From Desmonostoc vinosum HA7617-LM4 (GTDB lineage: Bacteria > Cyanobacteriota > Cyanobacteriia > Cyanobacteriales > Nostocaceae), in contig JAHHHC010000041.1 in the NCBI GenBank assembly GCA_019359515.1, forward strand, positions 1-57,108: 57,108 nt of DNA, read 5' to 3'. This document shows, piece after piece, positions 27,976-37,744 of the stretch. A program made the position numbers and the translations under genes. Position 1 is the first letter of the stretch. Each line of letters opens with the position of its first letter. Below the pieces are notes generated by a model. The model saw only the letters and a list, made by a program, of their open reading frames with translations. It ran no database searches and was not told where the DNA came from.

Positions 27976-30855
27976 ATGCATACCCAACCTATTTTGGGTG
28001 TCGATAAAAATTACCACTCAGTCATGAAGCTGCCGCGTTCTTTAACTACTATTGAAACTTTTGGTTTTAGCTTGTGTGGGTTATTGGGATGGTTTTCGTC
28101 GGCACCAGTTATCACTTATGGACTGGGGATACAAGCTTTATGGGTATGGATACCAGCAACGATTATAGGTTTAATGTTGTGCTTCCAAGTGCAAGCTTTG
28201 GGGAAGCAATGGCCAGATGTAGCAGGAGGAACCGCTAACTACACCAGCAGATTGCTAGAGAATTTTCCCTTTCTAGGACGTTATGCAGCTTTAGGATACT
28301 TTGTTGGTTGGGCAGCATTTCCACTGAGTAGCATCATCCTAACAGAATTAATTAAAGCTCAACTTGAACCTTGGGGTGTTTCTTGCCCAGAAATGCCGAT
28401 GAAAATCGTTTTCACTCTGATTTTGTTTAGTGTGGCATTTAGCGGCACACGCACCTTAGCGATTCTGCACCTGTGTTTCATTATCCCGGCAGTAGGATTG
28501 GTGCTTTTGTTTTCTATTCAAGGCATTAGTTGGTTAGCATTTTCACCACAAAGCAATGGATTTTTTCCTAATAGTTTGCCGAGTTTCTCAGTTGTTGAAT
28601 GGCCAAAGTGGTTTATTTTTGCAGTCTATGCTGTATATCCTTTGGAAACAGGAGTAGCATTTATTGCCGATAGTCAGCAACCTCGTCAAACTTTGAGTTT
28701 ACTATCGGTAGTCGCTTGCCTGATGCCAATTATCTCTTTAGGTGGTTCTTGGGTATTAATCTGTTTGGCAAGTAATTCGGAATTCGGGGGTGACACCTTT
28801 AAAACTTTTTTCGCTGCTTCACCTTTCTGGGGTCAATCAGCTTCATTCATTGTGACACTATTGATTTCCTCTAATAGTCTTCTCAGTGCTGCAATTGGGA
28901 TTGTTAATACTCCTCGCATTTTGTATCAACTAGCTTTAGATGGACATCTATCACCAGTTTTTACGGTTGTTTCTCGCCAAGGTGTGCTGAAACCCGGACT
29001 AGCATTTACCTTTGTGTTCGGTGTGTATTATTTGATGTGGAGTAATTTGAATAGCTTGGTGATGATGATCACTGTTAGCTATTTGCTCTGTATCATCATG
29101 TTTCATTTTGGATTGTGGTTAAATCGTGGTCAACCAGGAATACGATGGCCTTGGTTGTCTCTAGGTTTTTGTCTTTTAGAAGCTTTTGCTTTAATAGTTG
29201 GTGGTTTGGCGTGGAATTGGCGAGACTTGGTTGCAGGGTTGCTGTCTCCGCTATTGATTTTAGTGGCTGATGCTGCTATTCGGCGGATAGCTTTTCCACC
29301 TTTTCATCTGCAATGGTGGGTGCAGCGCCGCCAGTTTGACAGTGTAAAAATTAAAGATTTTGTTGGGTTTCAGGTAGGAATTTTAGTTGCATTGATTTGT
29401 ACGGCAGCAACGATCGCCTGGGTAATTAAAGATAATTTACAAAAGCTCCCTGGTGATATTGATGATAATCTTTTAGCAATTGTCTTGATGATTTTATCAT
29501 TCATGGGAGTAGCGATCGCTTGCTGGACTACTTTACCTCAAATTGCCTCGATTGCGGAAGCTCGTGAGATAGCTGAGAGTCGTTTTATAAATGCTTTAGA
29601 TACTGTTTTAGATACTATTTTAGTACTTGATGAAACAGGTGCGATCGCTCAAGCTAATGCAGCGGCTGAAGTCTTATTGACGATAGATACTAATCAATTA
29701 ATTGGGCATCATCTCAATGATTTTTTATTAGAACTAGATGATGTACCTGCTTATTGGCAAAATAGAAGCGAACAAATCTTCAACCATCCCCAAACAGGTA
29801 AACGCATCATCGAAATTACGATTTCACAGAGAATGATTCGCCAGCGCCAAGAATATATCGTGTTCTTGCGGGATATTAGCGATCGCAAACAAGTTGAAGA
29901 ACAACTGCGCTATTCACAAGCAACTCTACTACAACAAGCAACTGAACTCAAACAAACTCTGCAAAACCTACAGCGCACTCAATCCCAACTTATTCAAACC
30001 GAAAAAATGTCTAGTCTCGGACAACTTGTTGCAGGTGTAGCGCATGAAATTAATAATCCCGTTAATTTTATCCATGGGAACCTTGCTCATATTGATCACT
30101 ACACCCAGGATTTAATTAATTTAATTCAGCTTTACCAAGAGAGTTGCATCAATACTACCCCAGAACTGCAAAATTTAATATCAGAAATTGACCTCGATTT
30201 TCTCATTGAGGATATGCCTAAAACCATTTCTTCAATGAAAATTGGTACTCAACGCATTCGCGAAATTGTGCTGACCTTACGCAACTTTTCTCGGTTGGAT
30301 GAAGCCGAAATGAAATTTGTCAATATTCACGAGGGAATTGATAGTACTCTATTAATTTTACAAAATCGTCTCAAAGCGAAACCAGAACATGCTGCTATTG
30401 AGATTTGTAAGGAATATGGTCAATTGCCAGAAATAGAATGTTATGCCGGACAATTAAACCAAGTGTTTATGAATATCCTCAGTAATGCAATTGATGCTTT
30501 AGATAAACATAATCAAGAAAGAACAACAGCAGAAATTCAAAATAAACCCAGTCAAATTAAAATCTGCACTCAAGTGTTAGACAATAATTGGGTTGCCATT
30601 TCGATTCAAGATAATGGTTTAGGAATGACTGAAAGTGTTAAACAAAAACTTTTTGATCCCTTCTTCACAACTAAGCCTGTAGGACAAGGCACAGGTTTAG
30701 GATTATCAATCAGTTATCAAATAGTTGTAGATAAACACAATGGTAAGATTGAGTGTATTTCTGAACCTGGAGGTGGGGCAGAATTTAAGATTGAAATTCC
30801 AATCAGGCAAAGCTCCTATAGCAATCCTAATTTATTGACAATTTTCAAACAATGA
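27976..30855 (+). CDS. APC-type permease-PAS-histidine kinase fusion
   Basis: A 959-residue membrane sensor kinase. Residues ~25-530 contain about twelve to fourteen hydrophobic segments resembling an amino acid-polyamine-organocation (APC) transporter (TTIETFGFSLCGLLGWFSSAP, in segments, then AGGTANYTSRLL). A PAS domain follows at ~533-640. A dimerisation domain carries phospho-acceptor H690 in GVAHEINNP. The catalytic domain shows N-box NILSNAIDAL, G1 QDNGLGM, F-box FDPFFTTKP and G2 GTGLGLS. The transporter-like part probably senses or transports a solute that the kinase reports. No response regulator is adjacent, so its partner is encoded elsewhere. Confidence 0.88.
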   Translation: MHTQPILGVDKNYHSVMKLPRSLTTIETFGFSLCGLLGWFSSAPVITYGLGIQALWVWIPATIIGLMLCFQVQALGKQWPDVAGGTANYTSRLLENFPFLGRYAALGYFVGWAAFPLSSIILTELIKAQLEPWGVSCPEMPMKIVFTLILFSVAFSGTRTLAILHLCFIIPAVGLVLLFSIQGISWLAFSPQSNGFFPNSLPSFSVVEWPKWFIFAVYAVYPLETGVAFIADSQQPRQTLSLLSVVACLMPIISLGGSWVLICLASNSEFGGDTFKTFFAASPFWGQSASFIVTLLISSNSLLSAAIGIVNTPRILYQLALDGHLSPVFTVVSRQGVLKPGLAFTFVFGVYYLMWSNLNSLVMMITVSYLLCIIMFHFGLWLNRGQPGIRWPWLSLGFCLLEAFALIVGGLAWNWRDLVAGLLSPLLILVADAAIRRIAFPPFHLQWWVQRRQFDSVKIKDFVGFQVGILVALICTAATIAWVIKDNLQKLPGDIDDNLLAIVLMILSFMGVAIACWTTLPQIASIAEAREIAESRFINALDTVLDTILVLDETGAIAQANAAAEVLLTIDTNQLIGHHLNDFLLELDDVPAYWQNRSEQIFNHPQTGKRIIEITISQRMIRQRQEYIVFLRDISDRKQVEEQLRYSQATLLQQATELKQTLQNLQRTQSQLIQTEKMSSLGQLVAGVAHEINNPVNFIHGNLAHIDHYTQDLINLIQLYQESCINTTPELQNLISEIDLDFLIEDMPKTISSMKIGTQRIREIVLTLRNFSRLDEAEMKFVNIHEGIDSTLLILQNRLKAKPEHAAIEICKEYGQLPEIECYAGQLNQVFMNILSNAIDALDKHNQERTTAEIQNKPSQIKICTQVLDNNWVAISIQDNGLGMTESVKQKLFDPFFTTKPVGQGTGLGLSISYQIVVDKHNGKIECISEPGGGAEFKIEIPIRQSSYSNPNLLTIFKQ

Positions 30856-30948
30856 TGTAAAAAATGTTTAAAATTGATCAATAAGTGACTATGATTGTCT
30901 AGGTTATTGGTCGCTTAGTACAAGCTCTTATATGGTTTTTTAGTTCAT

Positions 30949-32022
30949 ATGTCTGCTACGCCTGTTGTATCTCAGGTTGACTCATACAACCGAGAAAAAT
31001 CACAATTAATTACTCCCTTGGTGGGTGCTTCGGTTGCTGAATTAACTGCTTGGGTACAGCAGCAAGGACAACCTGCCTATAGAGGTAAGCAGCTGCATGA
31101 GTGGATCTATCAAAAGGGAGTGCGATCGCTAGCTGATATTTCTGTCTTCTCTAAACAATGGCGTACAGAAATTGCCGAAGTTCCTGTTGGGCGCTCAACT
31201 TTACACTATCGCACTGTTGCACCTGATGGGACTGTCAAGTATCTTTTACAGTTGGCAGATGGGCAAATTATTGAAACTGTTGGTATACCCAGTGACAAAC
31301 GCTTAACAGTGTGCGTCTCTACTCAGGTGGGTTGCCCGATGGCTTGTGATTTTTGCGCCACTGGCAAGGGAGGCTATAAGCGCAATCTGGCACGTCATGA
31401 AATTGTTGATCAAGTATTGACTGTGCAAGAAGATTTTCAACAACGGGTGAGCAATGTGGTATTTATGGGCATGGGTGAACCGTTGTTAAATACTGACAAT
31501 GTTTTGGCTGCGATTAAATCAATCAATCAAGATATTGGTATTGGACAGCGATCGCTAACTGTCTCAACCGTCGGCATTCGCGATCGAATTCGTCATTTTG
31601 CCCAGCATCATTTGCAAGTCACTCTCGCGGTGAGTCTTCACGCTTCTAATCAAGCCCTACGCGAACAACTCATCCCCAGTGCCCGCTCCTATCCTCTTGT
31701 GGATCTACTCGCCGAATGTCGAGAATATGTAGAAATTACGGGACGACGCGTAACTTTTGAATACATTCTTCTCGCTGGACTCAACGACTTACCAGAACAT
31801 GCGCTAGAGCTAGCCAAATGTCTGCGAGGATTCCAGAGTCATGTAAATTTGATTCCCTACAATCCCATTCAAGAAGTAGACTACAAACGCCCTAACCGCG
31901 ATCGTATTCAAGCTTTCCTGAACATTCTCAAACAACAAAACATAGCCGTTAGCATCCGCTACTCTCGTGGCTTAGAAGCAGATGCGGCTTGCGGGCAATT
32001 GAGAGCCAGTAAAAGAGGCTAG
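30949..32022 (+). CDS. rlmN: 23S rRNA (adenine2503-C2)-methyltransferase RlmN
   Basis: A dual-specificity radical SAM methyltransferase that modifies A2503 of 23S rRNA and A37 of some tRNAs. The 357-residue protein shows the CX3CX2C cluster at C129, C133 and C136 ([14 protein letters not shown]), GMGEPLLN for SAM binding, and the mechanistic cysteine C348 near the C-terminus in ADAACGQL. The N-terminal accessory domain ([15 protein letters not shown]) is present. It is followed by argB after a repeat-filled gap. Confidence 0.95.
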   Translation: MSATPVVSQVDSYNREKSQLITPLVGASVAELTAWVQQQGQPAYRGKQLHEWIYQKGVRSLADISVFSKQWRTEIAEVPVGRSTLHYRTVAPDGTVKYLLQLADGQIIETVGIPSDKRLTVCVSTQVGCPMACDFCATGKGGYKRNLARHEIVDQVLTVQEDFQQRVSNVVFMGMGEPLLNTDNVLAAIKSINQDIGIGQRSLTVSTVGIRDRIRHFAQHHLQVTLAVSLHASNQALREQLIPSARSYPLVDLLAECREYVEITGRRVTFEYILLAGLNDLPEHALELAKCLRGFQSHVNLIPYNPIQEVDYKRPNRDRIQAFLNILKQQNIAVSIRYSRGLEADAACGQLRASKRG

Positions 32023-32373
32023 GAGCAGGGGGCAGGTGTAGGTTTTTAATATTTTGCGTTTTGATCGACGCAAAGACGCGGGGACGGGGAGACGCGGGGA
32101 CGGGGAGACGCACAGAAAGATTTTGGAACGAAAAAATAGGCTTTTTCAGATTGAATGTAAAATCCCTACACCTGTGAGGGGGAGGCAGGGGAGGCAGGGG
32201 AAGATGAGGGGATGTGGTTCGACTTCGCTCACCAACCGGGAGAAAATTTCCCCGCGTCCCCGCGTCCCCGTGTCCCCACGTCCTCTTCCCCAATTCCCCA
32301 TTCCCCATTCCCTTTTGACTCCAAAGTCTTCTACACTGACTGCATAGGTTTTAAATCTCAACAAATCCTTGTG
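32023..32373. repeat. Repeat-filled gap between rlmN and argB
   Basis: Units of GACGCGGGGACGGGGA (32078-32110) lead into a dispersed element ending GATTGAATGT, whose partner copy is at 56728-56806. GGGGAGGCA units follow. From 32211 a ~90-bp element (TTCGACTTCGCTCACCAACC, GGGAGAAAATTTCCCCGCG) occurs again inverted at 34841-34929. Confidence 0.8.
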
Positions 32374-33267
32374 ATGGTCAACGATACTGACTACATCAGG
32401 CAAACTGAAGCCACCCGTGTGCGCGTGCTAAGCGAAGCACTACCTTACATTCAACAATTCACAGGTCGCACTATTGTTGTTAAGTATGGTGGTGCTGCGA
32501 TGAAAGACAGCACTCTCAAAGATCGAGTTATTCGCGACATTGTATTTTTATCCTGCGTCGGCTTGCGTCCAATTTTGGTACACGGCGGTGGGCCAGAAAT
32601 TAACAGTTGGTTAGATAAATTAGGAATTGAAGCGCAATTTAAAAATGGATTAAGAGTCACTGATGCCCCCACAATGAATGTGGTGGAAATGGTTTTAGTC
32701 GGTCGAGTTAATAAGGAAATTGTTGCCTTAATTAACCAGGCTGGAGGTTTAGCAGTCGGACTTTGCGGTAAAGACGGTAATCTCATTACAGCTCGTCCTC
32801 AAGGTCAAGAAGACATCGGCTTTGTAGGGGAAGTTAGCAATGTCAATATCAAAATTTTGGAAACCCTCGCCAGTAATGGCTATATTCCTGTAGTGTCGAG
32901 TGTAGCCGCAGATGAGACAGGACAATCTTACAACATTAATGCTGATACTGTAGCTGGTGAGATAGCAGCCGCATTAGGAGCAGAAAAGTTAATTTTGTTA
33001 ACTGACACAAGGGGTATTTTAAAAGATTACAAAGACCCGTCTACGTTGATACCGAAAGTAGATATTCGCGAAGCCCGCGATTTAATTGCTACTGGTGTAG
33101 TCGGTGGCGGGATGATCCCCAAAGTTAATTGCTGTGTGCGATCGCTCGCTCAAGGAGTACGCGCCGCACACATCATCGACGGACGCATCCCTCACGCCCT
33201 CCTGCTCGAAATCTTTACCGATGTTGGTATCGGTACAATGATTCTTGGTTCACAGTTTAGTCCGTAA
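32374..33267 (+). CDS. argB: Acetylglutamate kinase
   Basis: ArgB phosphorylates N-acetylglutamate with ATP, the controlled step of arginine synthesis. In cyanobacteria the enzyme is bound by PII to relieve arginine inhibition. The 297-residue protein has KYGGAAM, the HGGGPEIN loop, [23 protein letters not shown] (in segments) and [14 protein letters not shown] near the C-terminus. The ATG at 32374 is chosen because the frame upstream is intergenic repeat; GTG at 32371 is the next possibility. The stop lies at the first base pairs of an AATTCGT array. Confidence 0.95.
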   Translation: MVNDTDYIRQTEATRVRVLSEALPYIQQFTGRTIVVKYGGAAMKDSTLKDRVIRDIVFLSCVGLRPILVHGGGPEINSWLDKLGIEAQFKNGLRVTDAPTMNVVEMVLVGRVNKEIVALINQAGGLAVGLCGKDGNLITARPQGQEDIGFVGEVSNVNIKILETLASNGYIPVVSSVAADETGQSYNINADTVAGEIAAALGAEKLILLTDTRGILKDYKDPSTLIPKVDIREARDLIATGVVGGGMIPKVNCCVRSLAQGVRAAHIIDGRIPHALLLEIFTDVGIGTMILGSQFSP

Positions 33268-33521
33268 TTTCGTAATTCGTAATTCGTAATTCGTAATTCG
33301 TAATGACGCTCGAAGACTCGCTACCGCTTCGCTAACGTAATTCGGAGTGGGAAATTGGGAATGGTGTAATCTTTCTTTACTTCCCCGCGTCTCCCCCATC
33401 TTTTGGTTGGTGAGTTTCGGCTACGCGGTAATCGAGTGAAGTCGAGATTCAACTACCGCGTACCCTTCAAGATCTTGCTAAGCGTCGCATCTTTGACAGG
33501 AGAAGTCGAACCACATCTCAC
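33263..33521. repeat. Repeats between argB and a convergent exported-protein gene
   Basis: AATTCGT heptamers (33263-33304) begin inside the argB stop region. They are followed by a palindromic GACTCGCTACCGCTTCGC unit and by a repeat containing CGCGGTAATCGAGTGAAGTC, seen again inverted near 34100 and 50620. Confidence 0.85.
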
Positions 33522-33929
33522 TTACCAGGGATAATTTAGGATGACGCGCGATCGCCCTCTGAATGGTGTACGACGCCAGGAATTATTGATAATTACTGGA
33601 TTAACTAAGGTCGAGTCTTGAATTGTGGGATTGATTAAAGTCGGATTAATCAGTGTGGAATTTCCTACTTGTTGTCTTGTCTGAGGATAGGAATAATTGG
33701 AATAATTATTAGATCGTGGTCTGAGTCCCGTAGCTGGGTCTACGAGAATGGGAGTAGGAATTGGACTACCGTAAATAAAGGTACCAACAGCAGGCGAGCG
33801 GCTAACTCCAGAATTACCATTAATAATTATTACCTGCTGAGCCGAAGCTGGAGCGATCGCTGCACTCATCACTGCGAGTGTCATACCAGCTCCCAGCCAA
33901 TTTAATTTTGAGTACTTGATTTTCAGCAT
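33522..33929 (-). CDS. Small exported protein, unknown function
   Basis: A 135-residue protein with a signal peptide (KYSKLNWLGAGMTLAVM, then APASA; cleavage probably before QQV). The mature ~105 residues are rich in N, P, S and T, with a run of INP/TLINPT-like motifs (residues ~90-115) and a basic C-terminus (RRTPFRGRSRVILNYPW). Low complexity suggests a disordered or surface-associated protein. No family is recognised. It is convergent with argB. Confidence 0.6.
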   Translation of the reverse strand: MLKIKYSKLNWLGAGMTLAVMSAAIAPASAQQVIIINGNSGVSRSPAVGTFIYGSPIPTPILVDPATGLRPRSNNYSNYSYPQTRQQVGNSTLINPTLINPTIQDSTLVNPVIINNSWRRTPFRGRSRVILNYPW

Positions 33930-34282
33930 ATTTTGTGCATAAACGCAATGAAAGGGAACAGGGAATAGGGAATAGGGAATAGGAAAAATCAGCCACCCAC
34001 TTATAGGTGGGGTTTCTACTTACCTTCGGAAACATAGATTATTTCGCCTACAAAAGGCGATCTTCTCCTATTGGAGACGCTAACGCGAACGCGTAGTTGA
34101 ATCTCGACTTCGCTCGATTACCGCGTAGCCGAAACTCACCAACCGGGAGAAAATTTCTCCGCGTCCCCGCGTCCTCTTGTCCAATCCCCAGTCCCCAATC
34201 TCCACTCAAATTCTAAAATTTTATCGACTTGAAGATTGTCGATTGATAAGAAGATTTCAAAAAGATTGCTGACATTGGCAAA
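33930..34282. repeat. Divergent gap filled with repeats
   Basis: The gap holds GGGAATA heptamers (33955-33983), a palindromic repeat at ~34040-34135 (TCGACTTCGCTCGATTACCG), the GGGAGAAAATTTCTCCGCGT unit and CCCCAAT/CCCCAGT units (34178-34205). The remaining ~75 bp before the next start are AT-rich. No gene was seen. Confidence 0.75.
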
Positions 34283-34834
34283 ATGAAAGCAGTGCTGATT
34301 TGTGTACAAAACGTGAGTGCAGAAAGTATAGACATTGCTAAAACTCGCTACCAGAGGGGGAAAGTTGCCTTTGAAAATGGGCAATACCGCGAAGCTGTAG
34401 AAAATTTAGAAAAAGCCAGCGCCCTGTTATCGTCCAATTCTCGACTGGCGGGTGAAATTGACATTTGGCTAGTAACAGCTTATGAGGCGGCTGGGCGTTC
34501 AGATGATGCGATCGCTCTTTGCGAAAGGCTTAAGCGCCATCCACATTTAGAAACTAGCAAACAAGCGCGACGGGTACTTTACATTTTAAAAGCACCAAAA
34601 TTGCAAAGGCCTAGTGAATGGATGACTGAAATCCCCGATTTAGGGGCACTCTCTGACAACGATCAGAAAGTTCGTGTGACTGTCAAGCCCAGCCAACCAG
34701 CTAAACCACAGAAACGTGCTGAGCCAGAATTTGTTGACCTGAGTCAGGTCAATACCAGAGATAATCGCTTTATCTGGGTGGCACTAATTGCTGTTGGTTT
34801 AACAGTTTCGTACTTGGTTTGGTTGAGTTTATGA
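34283..34834 (+). CDS. TPR-like protein with C-terminal membrane anchor
   Basis: A 183-residue protein with one or two tetratricopeptide-like helix pairs (AKTRYQRGKVAFENGQYREA, then a segment with YEAAGRSDDAIALCERLKRH), a polar linker rich in K and P, and one C-terminal membrane helix (IWVALIAVGLTVSYLVWLSL). It looks like a tail-anchored adaptor. The ATG at 34283 is used; the GTG at 34313 would remove ten residues and is a serious alternative because homology-like sequence starts there. It precedes a DUF3153 lipoprotein gene on the same strand. Confidence 0.65.
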   Translation: MKAVLICVQNVSAESIDIAKTRYQRGKVAFENGQYREAVENLEKASALLSSNSRLAGEIDIWLVTAYEAAGRSDDAIALCERLKRHPHLETSKQARRVLYILKAPKLQRPSEWMTEIPDLGALSDNDQKVRVTVKPSQPAKPQKRAEPEFVDLSQVNTRDNRFIWVALIAVGLTVSYLVWLSL

Positions 34835-34840
34835 GGAGAT

Positions 34841-34980
34841 TGGGGGATTGGGGAAGAGGACGCGGGGACGTGGGGACGCGGGGACGCGGAGAAATTTTCT
34901 CCCGGTTGGTGAGCGAAGTCGAACCACATCTCCCTCATCCCCCTCATCCCCCTCATCCCCCTCATCCCCCTCGTCCCCCT
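34841..34980. repeat. Inverted copy of the GGGAGAAAATTT element plus CTCATCCCC units
   Basis: The first ~90 bp are the reverse complement of the element at 32211-32310. The remainder is tandem CCCTCATCC nonamers leading to the DUF3153 ribosome binding site (GGAG). Confidence 0.85.
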
Positions 34981-35001
34981 TATCTTTTTGGAGATTTAAG
35001 T

Positions 35002-35799
35002 ATGAATTCATTGTTTAAAGGCGTATTTGAGCGAATGCGGTTTATGTGGTTGGTGTTACTCACATCTGTGTTGCTGTCTGGGTGTGTTCAGTACAATGTT
35101 GCGGTTAATTTTGACCATGCAAATAGTGGAGAACTGGTACAGCATATTAAGTTGGGGGAACGGCTAACTAGTTTTAGTGGTGATTATGTTTATGAATGGT
35201 TAGACAGTATGGAGCATCGCGCCAGCAAACTAGAGGGTAAAGCTAGGCGACTCTCCAAAGAAGAAATTATTGTCACAATTCCTTTTAGTGATGCTACGGA
35301 ATTACAAAAGAAGTTCAACGGATTTTTTAACTCTCGTGCTAATCAACCATCTGAAACTGTGACGAGTGAATCTGATTCAGAATTACCAAAAATTGAATCG
35401 AATTTAATTTTGAACCAGAATAATTTTTTACTTTTGGTACGGAATCGATTGATTTATGATGTGGATTTGCGATCGCTATCTCTAATTTCCAGCAAAGGCA
35501 ATGTCCAGACTAACGCTGGTTCGATTCTCGATTTAGAATTTAGCTTAAAAACCCCTTGGGGAGCTAAGAACATTCAACAAACTGAAACTGCGATCAAGCC
35601 ACAAAAAAATGGCAAGCAACTAACTTGGCTACTCCAACCTGGCGAACTAAACCATATAGAAGCAGTTTTCTGGCTTCCTAGTCCCCTTGGTATCGGCACA
35701 TTCTTAATTATCCTGTTCGTCTGGGGAGGGTTTTACCTGCGATACACTTTCATGCCAGACCCCAGAATTCAGTTGGTTGCTAAAGTTCCAGTGACATAA
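35002..35799 (+). CDS. DUF3153 domain-containing lipoprotein
   Basis: A 265-residue lipoprotein. The signal (LVLLTSVLLSGC) places the lipidated cysteine at ~residue 25. The mature part starts YNVAVNFDHANSGELVQHIK, typical of the cyanobacterial DUF3153 family, and a C-terminal hydrophobic helix (GTFLIILFVWGGFYLRYTF) would anchor it a second time. Function is unknown. The ATG at 35002 is chosen because TTTTTGGAG lies upstream and the longer frame is repeat-derived. It follows the TPR-like gene and converges on pdxH. Confidence 0.78.
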   Translation: MNSLFKGVFERMRFMWLVLLTSVLLSGCVQYNVAVNFDHANSGELVQHIKLGERLTSFSGDYVYEWLDSMEHRASKLEGKARRLSKEEIIVTIPFSDATELQKKFNGFFNSRANQPSETVTSESDSELPKIESNLILNQNNFLLLVRNRLIYDVDLRSLSLISSKGNVQTNAGSILDLEFSLKTPWGAKNIQQTETAIKPQKNGKQLTWLLQPGELNHIEAVFWLPSPLGIGTFLIILFVWGGFYLRYTFMPDPRIQLVAKVPVT

Positions 35800-35819
35800 C
35801 TTTGAAGAAAACACGGGGA

Positions 35820-35897
35820 CGCGGGAGTGAGGGAGTGAGGGAGTGAGGGAGAAAGATAATTACCCAGTCCCCAGTCCCCAGTCCCCAATCCCCAGTC
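35820..35897. repeat. Composite heptamer repeat at a convergent junction
   Basis: Three GGGAGTGA units, a core AGAAAGATAATTACCC and CCCCAGT units. It is the reverse complement of the arrangement at 16224-16321 and 44392-44585. Confidence 0.85.
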
Positions 35898-35901
35898 CCG
35901 C

Positions 35902-36546
35902 TCACGGTGACAACCGCTCTATCTTCCAACTATTATTTTCCAAGCGTTTGTAAAGTAAGCGATCGTGTAAGCGACTAGAACGTCCTTGCCAAAACTCGAT
36001 TTCTGTGGGGATGACTCGCAATCCTCCCCAATGAGGCGGTCGGGGAACCTCTTGATTTTCATATTTACTTTGTAACTCCCGCAGGCGTTGCTCAAGAATT
36101 TCTCGGCTTTCTATTACTTCACTTTGATTAGATGCCCACGCACCTAAGCGACTATTGGCAGGACGGCTGTGAAAATAATAATCTGATTCAATTTCCGAAA
36201 CTCTCTCCACACCCCCAAAAATTCTGACTTGACGTTCTAGTTCTACCCACCAAAAAACTAGAGAAGCTTGGGGATTTACATCTAATTCTTGTCCTTTGCG
36301 ACTGTTGTAGTTGGTGAAGAAGACAAAGCCCCGCTCATCAAAATCTTTGAGGAGTACCATTCTAGCTGAGGGTTTGCCGTCTGGTGTGGCGGTGGCAAGA
36401 GTCATGGCATTAGGTTCAGGAAGTTGTGCGGCTAATACCTGAGCAAACCAATTTTTAAATTGTGCAAACGGATTGGGGTCAACTTCGGTTTTGCCCAACC
36501 CCTGCAAGGTGTAATCTCTGCGAAGGTCGGCTATAGTTTTATCCAT
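35902..36546 (-). CDS. pdxH: Pyridoxamine 5'-phosphate oxidase
   Basis: PdxH is the FMN enzyme that oxidises pyridoxamine or pyridoxine 5'-phosphate to pyridoxal 5'-phosphate. The 214-residue protein contains FMN-site segments [20 protein letters not shown] and [20 protein letters not shown], the [14 protein letters not shown] region and the C-terminal signature [12 protein letters not shown]. Length and motifs are complete. It is a singleton, convergent with the DUF3153 gene. Confidence 0.95.
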   Translation of the reverse strand: MDKTIADLRRDYTLQGLGKTEVDPNPFAQFKNWFAQVLAAQLPEPNAMTLATATPDGKPSARMVLLKDFDERGFVFFTNYNSRKGQELDVNPQASLVFWWVELERQVRIFGGVERVSEIESDYYFHSRPANSRLGAWASNQSEVIESREILEQRLRELQSKYENQEVPRPPHWGGLRVIPTEIEFWQGRSSRLHDRLLYKRLENNSWKIERLSP

Positions 36547-36669
36547 GATAATTTGCCTTGGTAATCAAGTACGCTCGTACACGCACTGGTAAAAAGTATC
36601 TATGATGAGGATTAACGCCAATACCAGTTTTACAAATTTCTAAGGAGTTGCGAAAATCGATTGCATCAG

Positions 36670-37743
36670 ATGCGACCTTCGACCTTGCTGCAACGTCTGT
36701 TAATCTATGGTTTGAGTGGCCCGATTATCGCTCTCAATGTTTGGCTGCTGTCTGAACTTTTTCGGTATTTTCGGCATCCTCTCAGTATCCTCAGTGTTGC
36801 GGCTATTTTGGCTTTTCTCCTAAATTATCCTGTTAAGTTTTTTGAACGCGCTCGGATCACTCGCACTCAAGCAGTGATTATCGTTTTACTCGCAACTTTA
36901 ACTGTTGTAGTAATTGTAGGCATCACTCTAGTGCCATTAGTGATTGATCAGACAACCCAACTGTTGAATAAGATTCCTGATTGGTTAATGGCTAGTCAAG
37001 ACAACTTGGAGCAGTTTGAAGCGATCGCCAAAAAACGACGTTTACCGATTGATTTGCGGGTGGTGAGCAACCAAATCAATGCCAATATTCAAAATTTAGT
37101 GCAACAGCTAGCCTCTAGTGCTGTGGGATTTGCCGGGACGCTGCTGTCAGGATTACTTAACATTGTGCTAGTGGTTGTACTGGCATTTTATATGCTGCTG
37201 TATGGCGATCGCGTCTGGTATGGATTAATCAATCTTTTACCTGCCAATATTCGAGTCCCCTTTACCACATCCTTAAAATTGAATTTCCGTAACTTTTTTC
37301 TCAGTCAGTTATTACTGGGATTATTCATGGTGGTAACTCTCACCCCAATTTTTTTAGTTCTCAAAATCCCATTTGCCTTGTTGTTCGCCATATTGATTGG
37401 CATCTCTGAACTCATTCCTTTTATTGGTGCAACTTTAGGTATTGGGCTAGTAACAATTTTGGTATTACTACAAAATTGGTGGTTAGCAGTTCAAGTGGCT
37501 TTAATGGCGATTCTCATGCAGCAGGTTAAAGATAACTTATTAGCCCCCAAGTTACTCGGCAATTTTATTGGCTTGAATCCCATTTGGATTTTTGTGTCTA
37601 TTTTGATGGGATTTGAGATTGCGGGGTTATTAGGAACACTTGTTGCTGTTCCTATTGCCGGTACCATTAAAGGCACGTTTGACGCACTTAAAAATAGCAA
37701 AGCTGATAACTTTGTGTCAACCGTCACGATTCAAAGGGACTAG
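36670..37743 (+). CDS. AI-2E family transporter (PerM/UPF0118 type), copy 1
   Basis: A ~357-residue membrane protein with about seven or eight hydrophobic segments and the family blocks PVKFFERARITR, LPANIRVPF, ISELIPFIGATLG and a C-terminal GNFIGLNPIWIFVSILMG. The family includes putative exporters and Na+/H+ antiporter-like proteins; the substrate is unknown. The ATG at 36670 is used; a TTG at 36661 has better spacing to the AAGGAG at 36642. A second member lies at 55599. The stop is one base from the stop of the convergent HTH-ClpN-Uma2 gene. Confidence 0.85.
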   Translation: MRPSTLLQRLLIYGLSGPIIALNVWLLSELFRYFRHPLSILSVAAILAFLLNYPVKFFERARITRTQAVIIVLLATLTVVVIVGITLVPLVIDQTTQLLNKIPDWLMASQDNLEQFEAIAKKRRLPIDLRVVSNQINANIQNLVQQLASSAVGFAGTLLSGLLNIVLVVVLAFYMLLYGDRVWYGLINLLPANIRVPFTTSLKLNFRNFFLSQLLLGLFMVVTLTPIFLVLKIPFALLFAILIGISELIPFIGATLGIGLVTILVLLQNWWLAVQVALMAILMQQVKDNLLAPKLLGNFIGLNPIWIFVSILMGFEIAGLLGTLVAVPIAGTIKGTFDALKNSKADNFVSTVTIQRD

Positions 37744-37744
37744 T

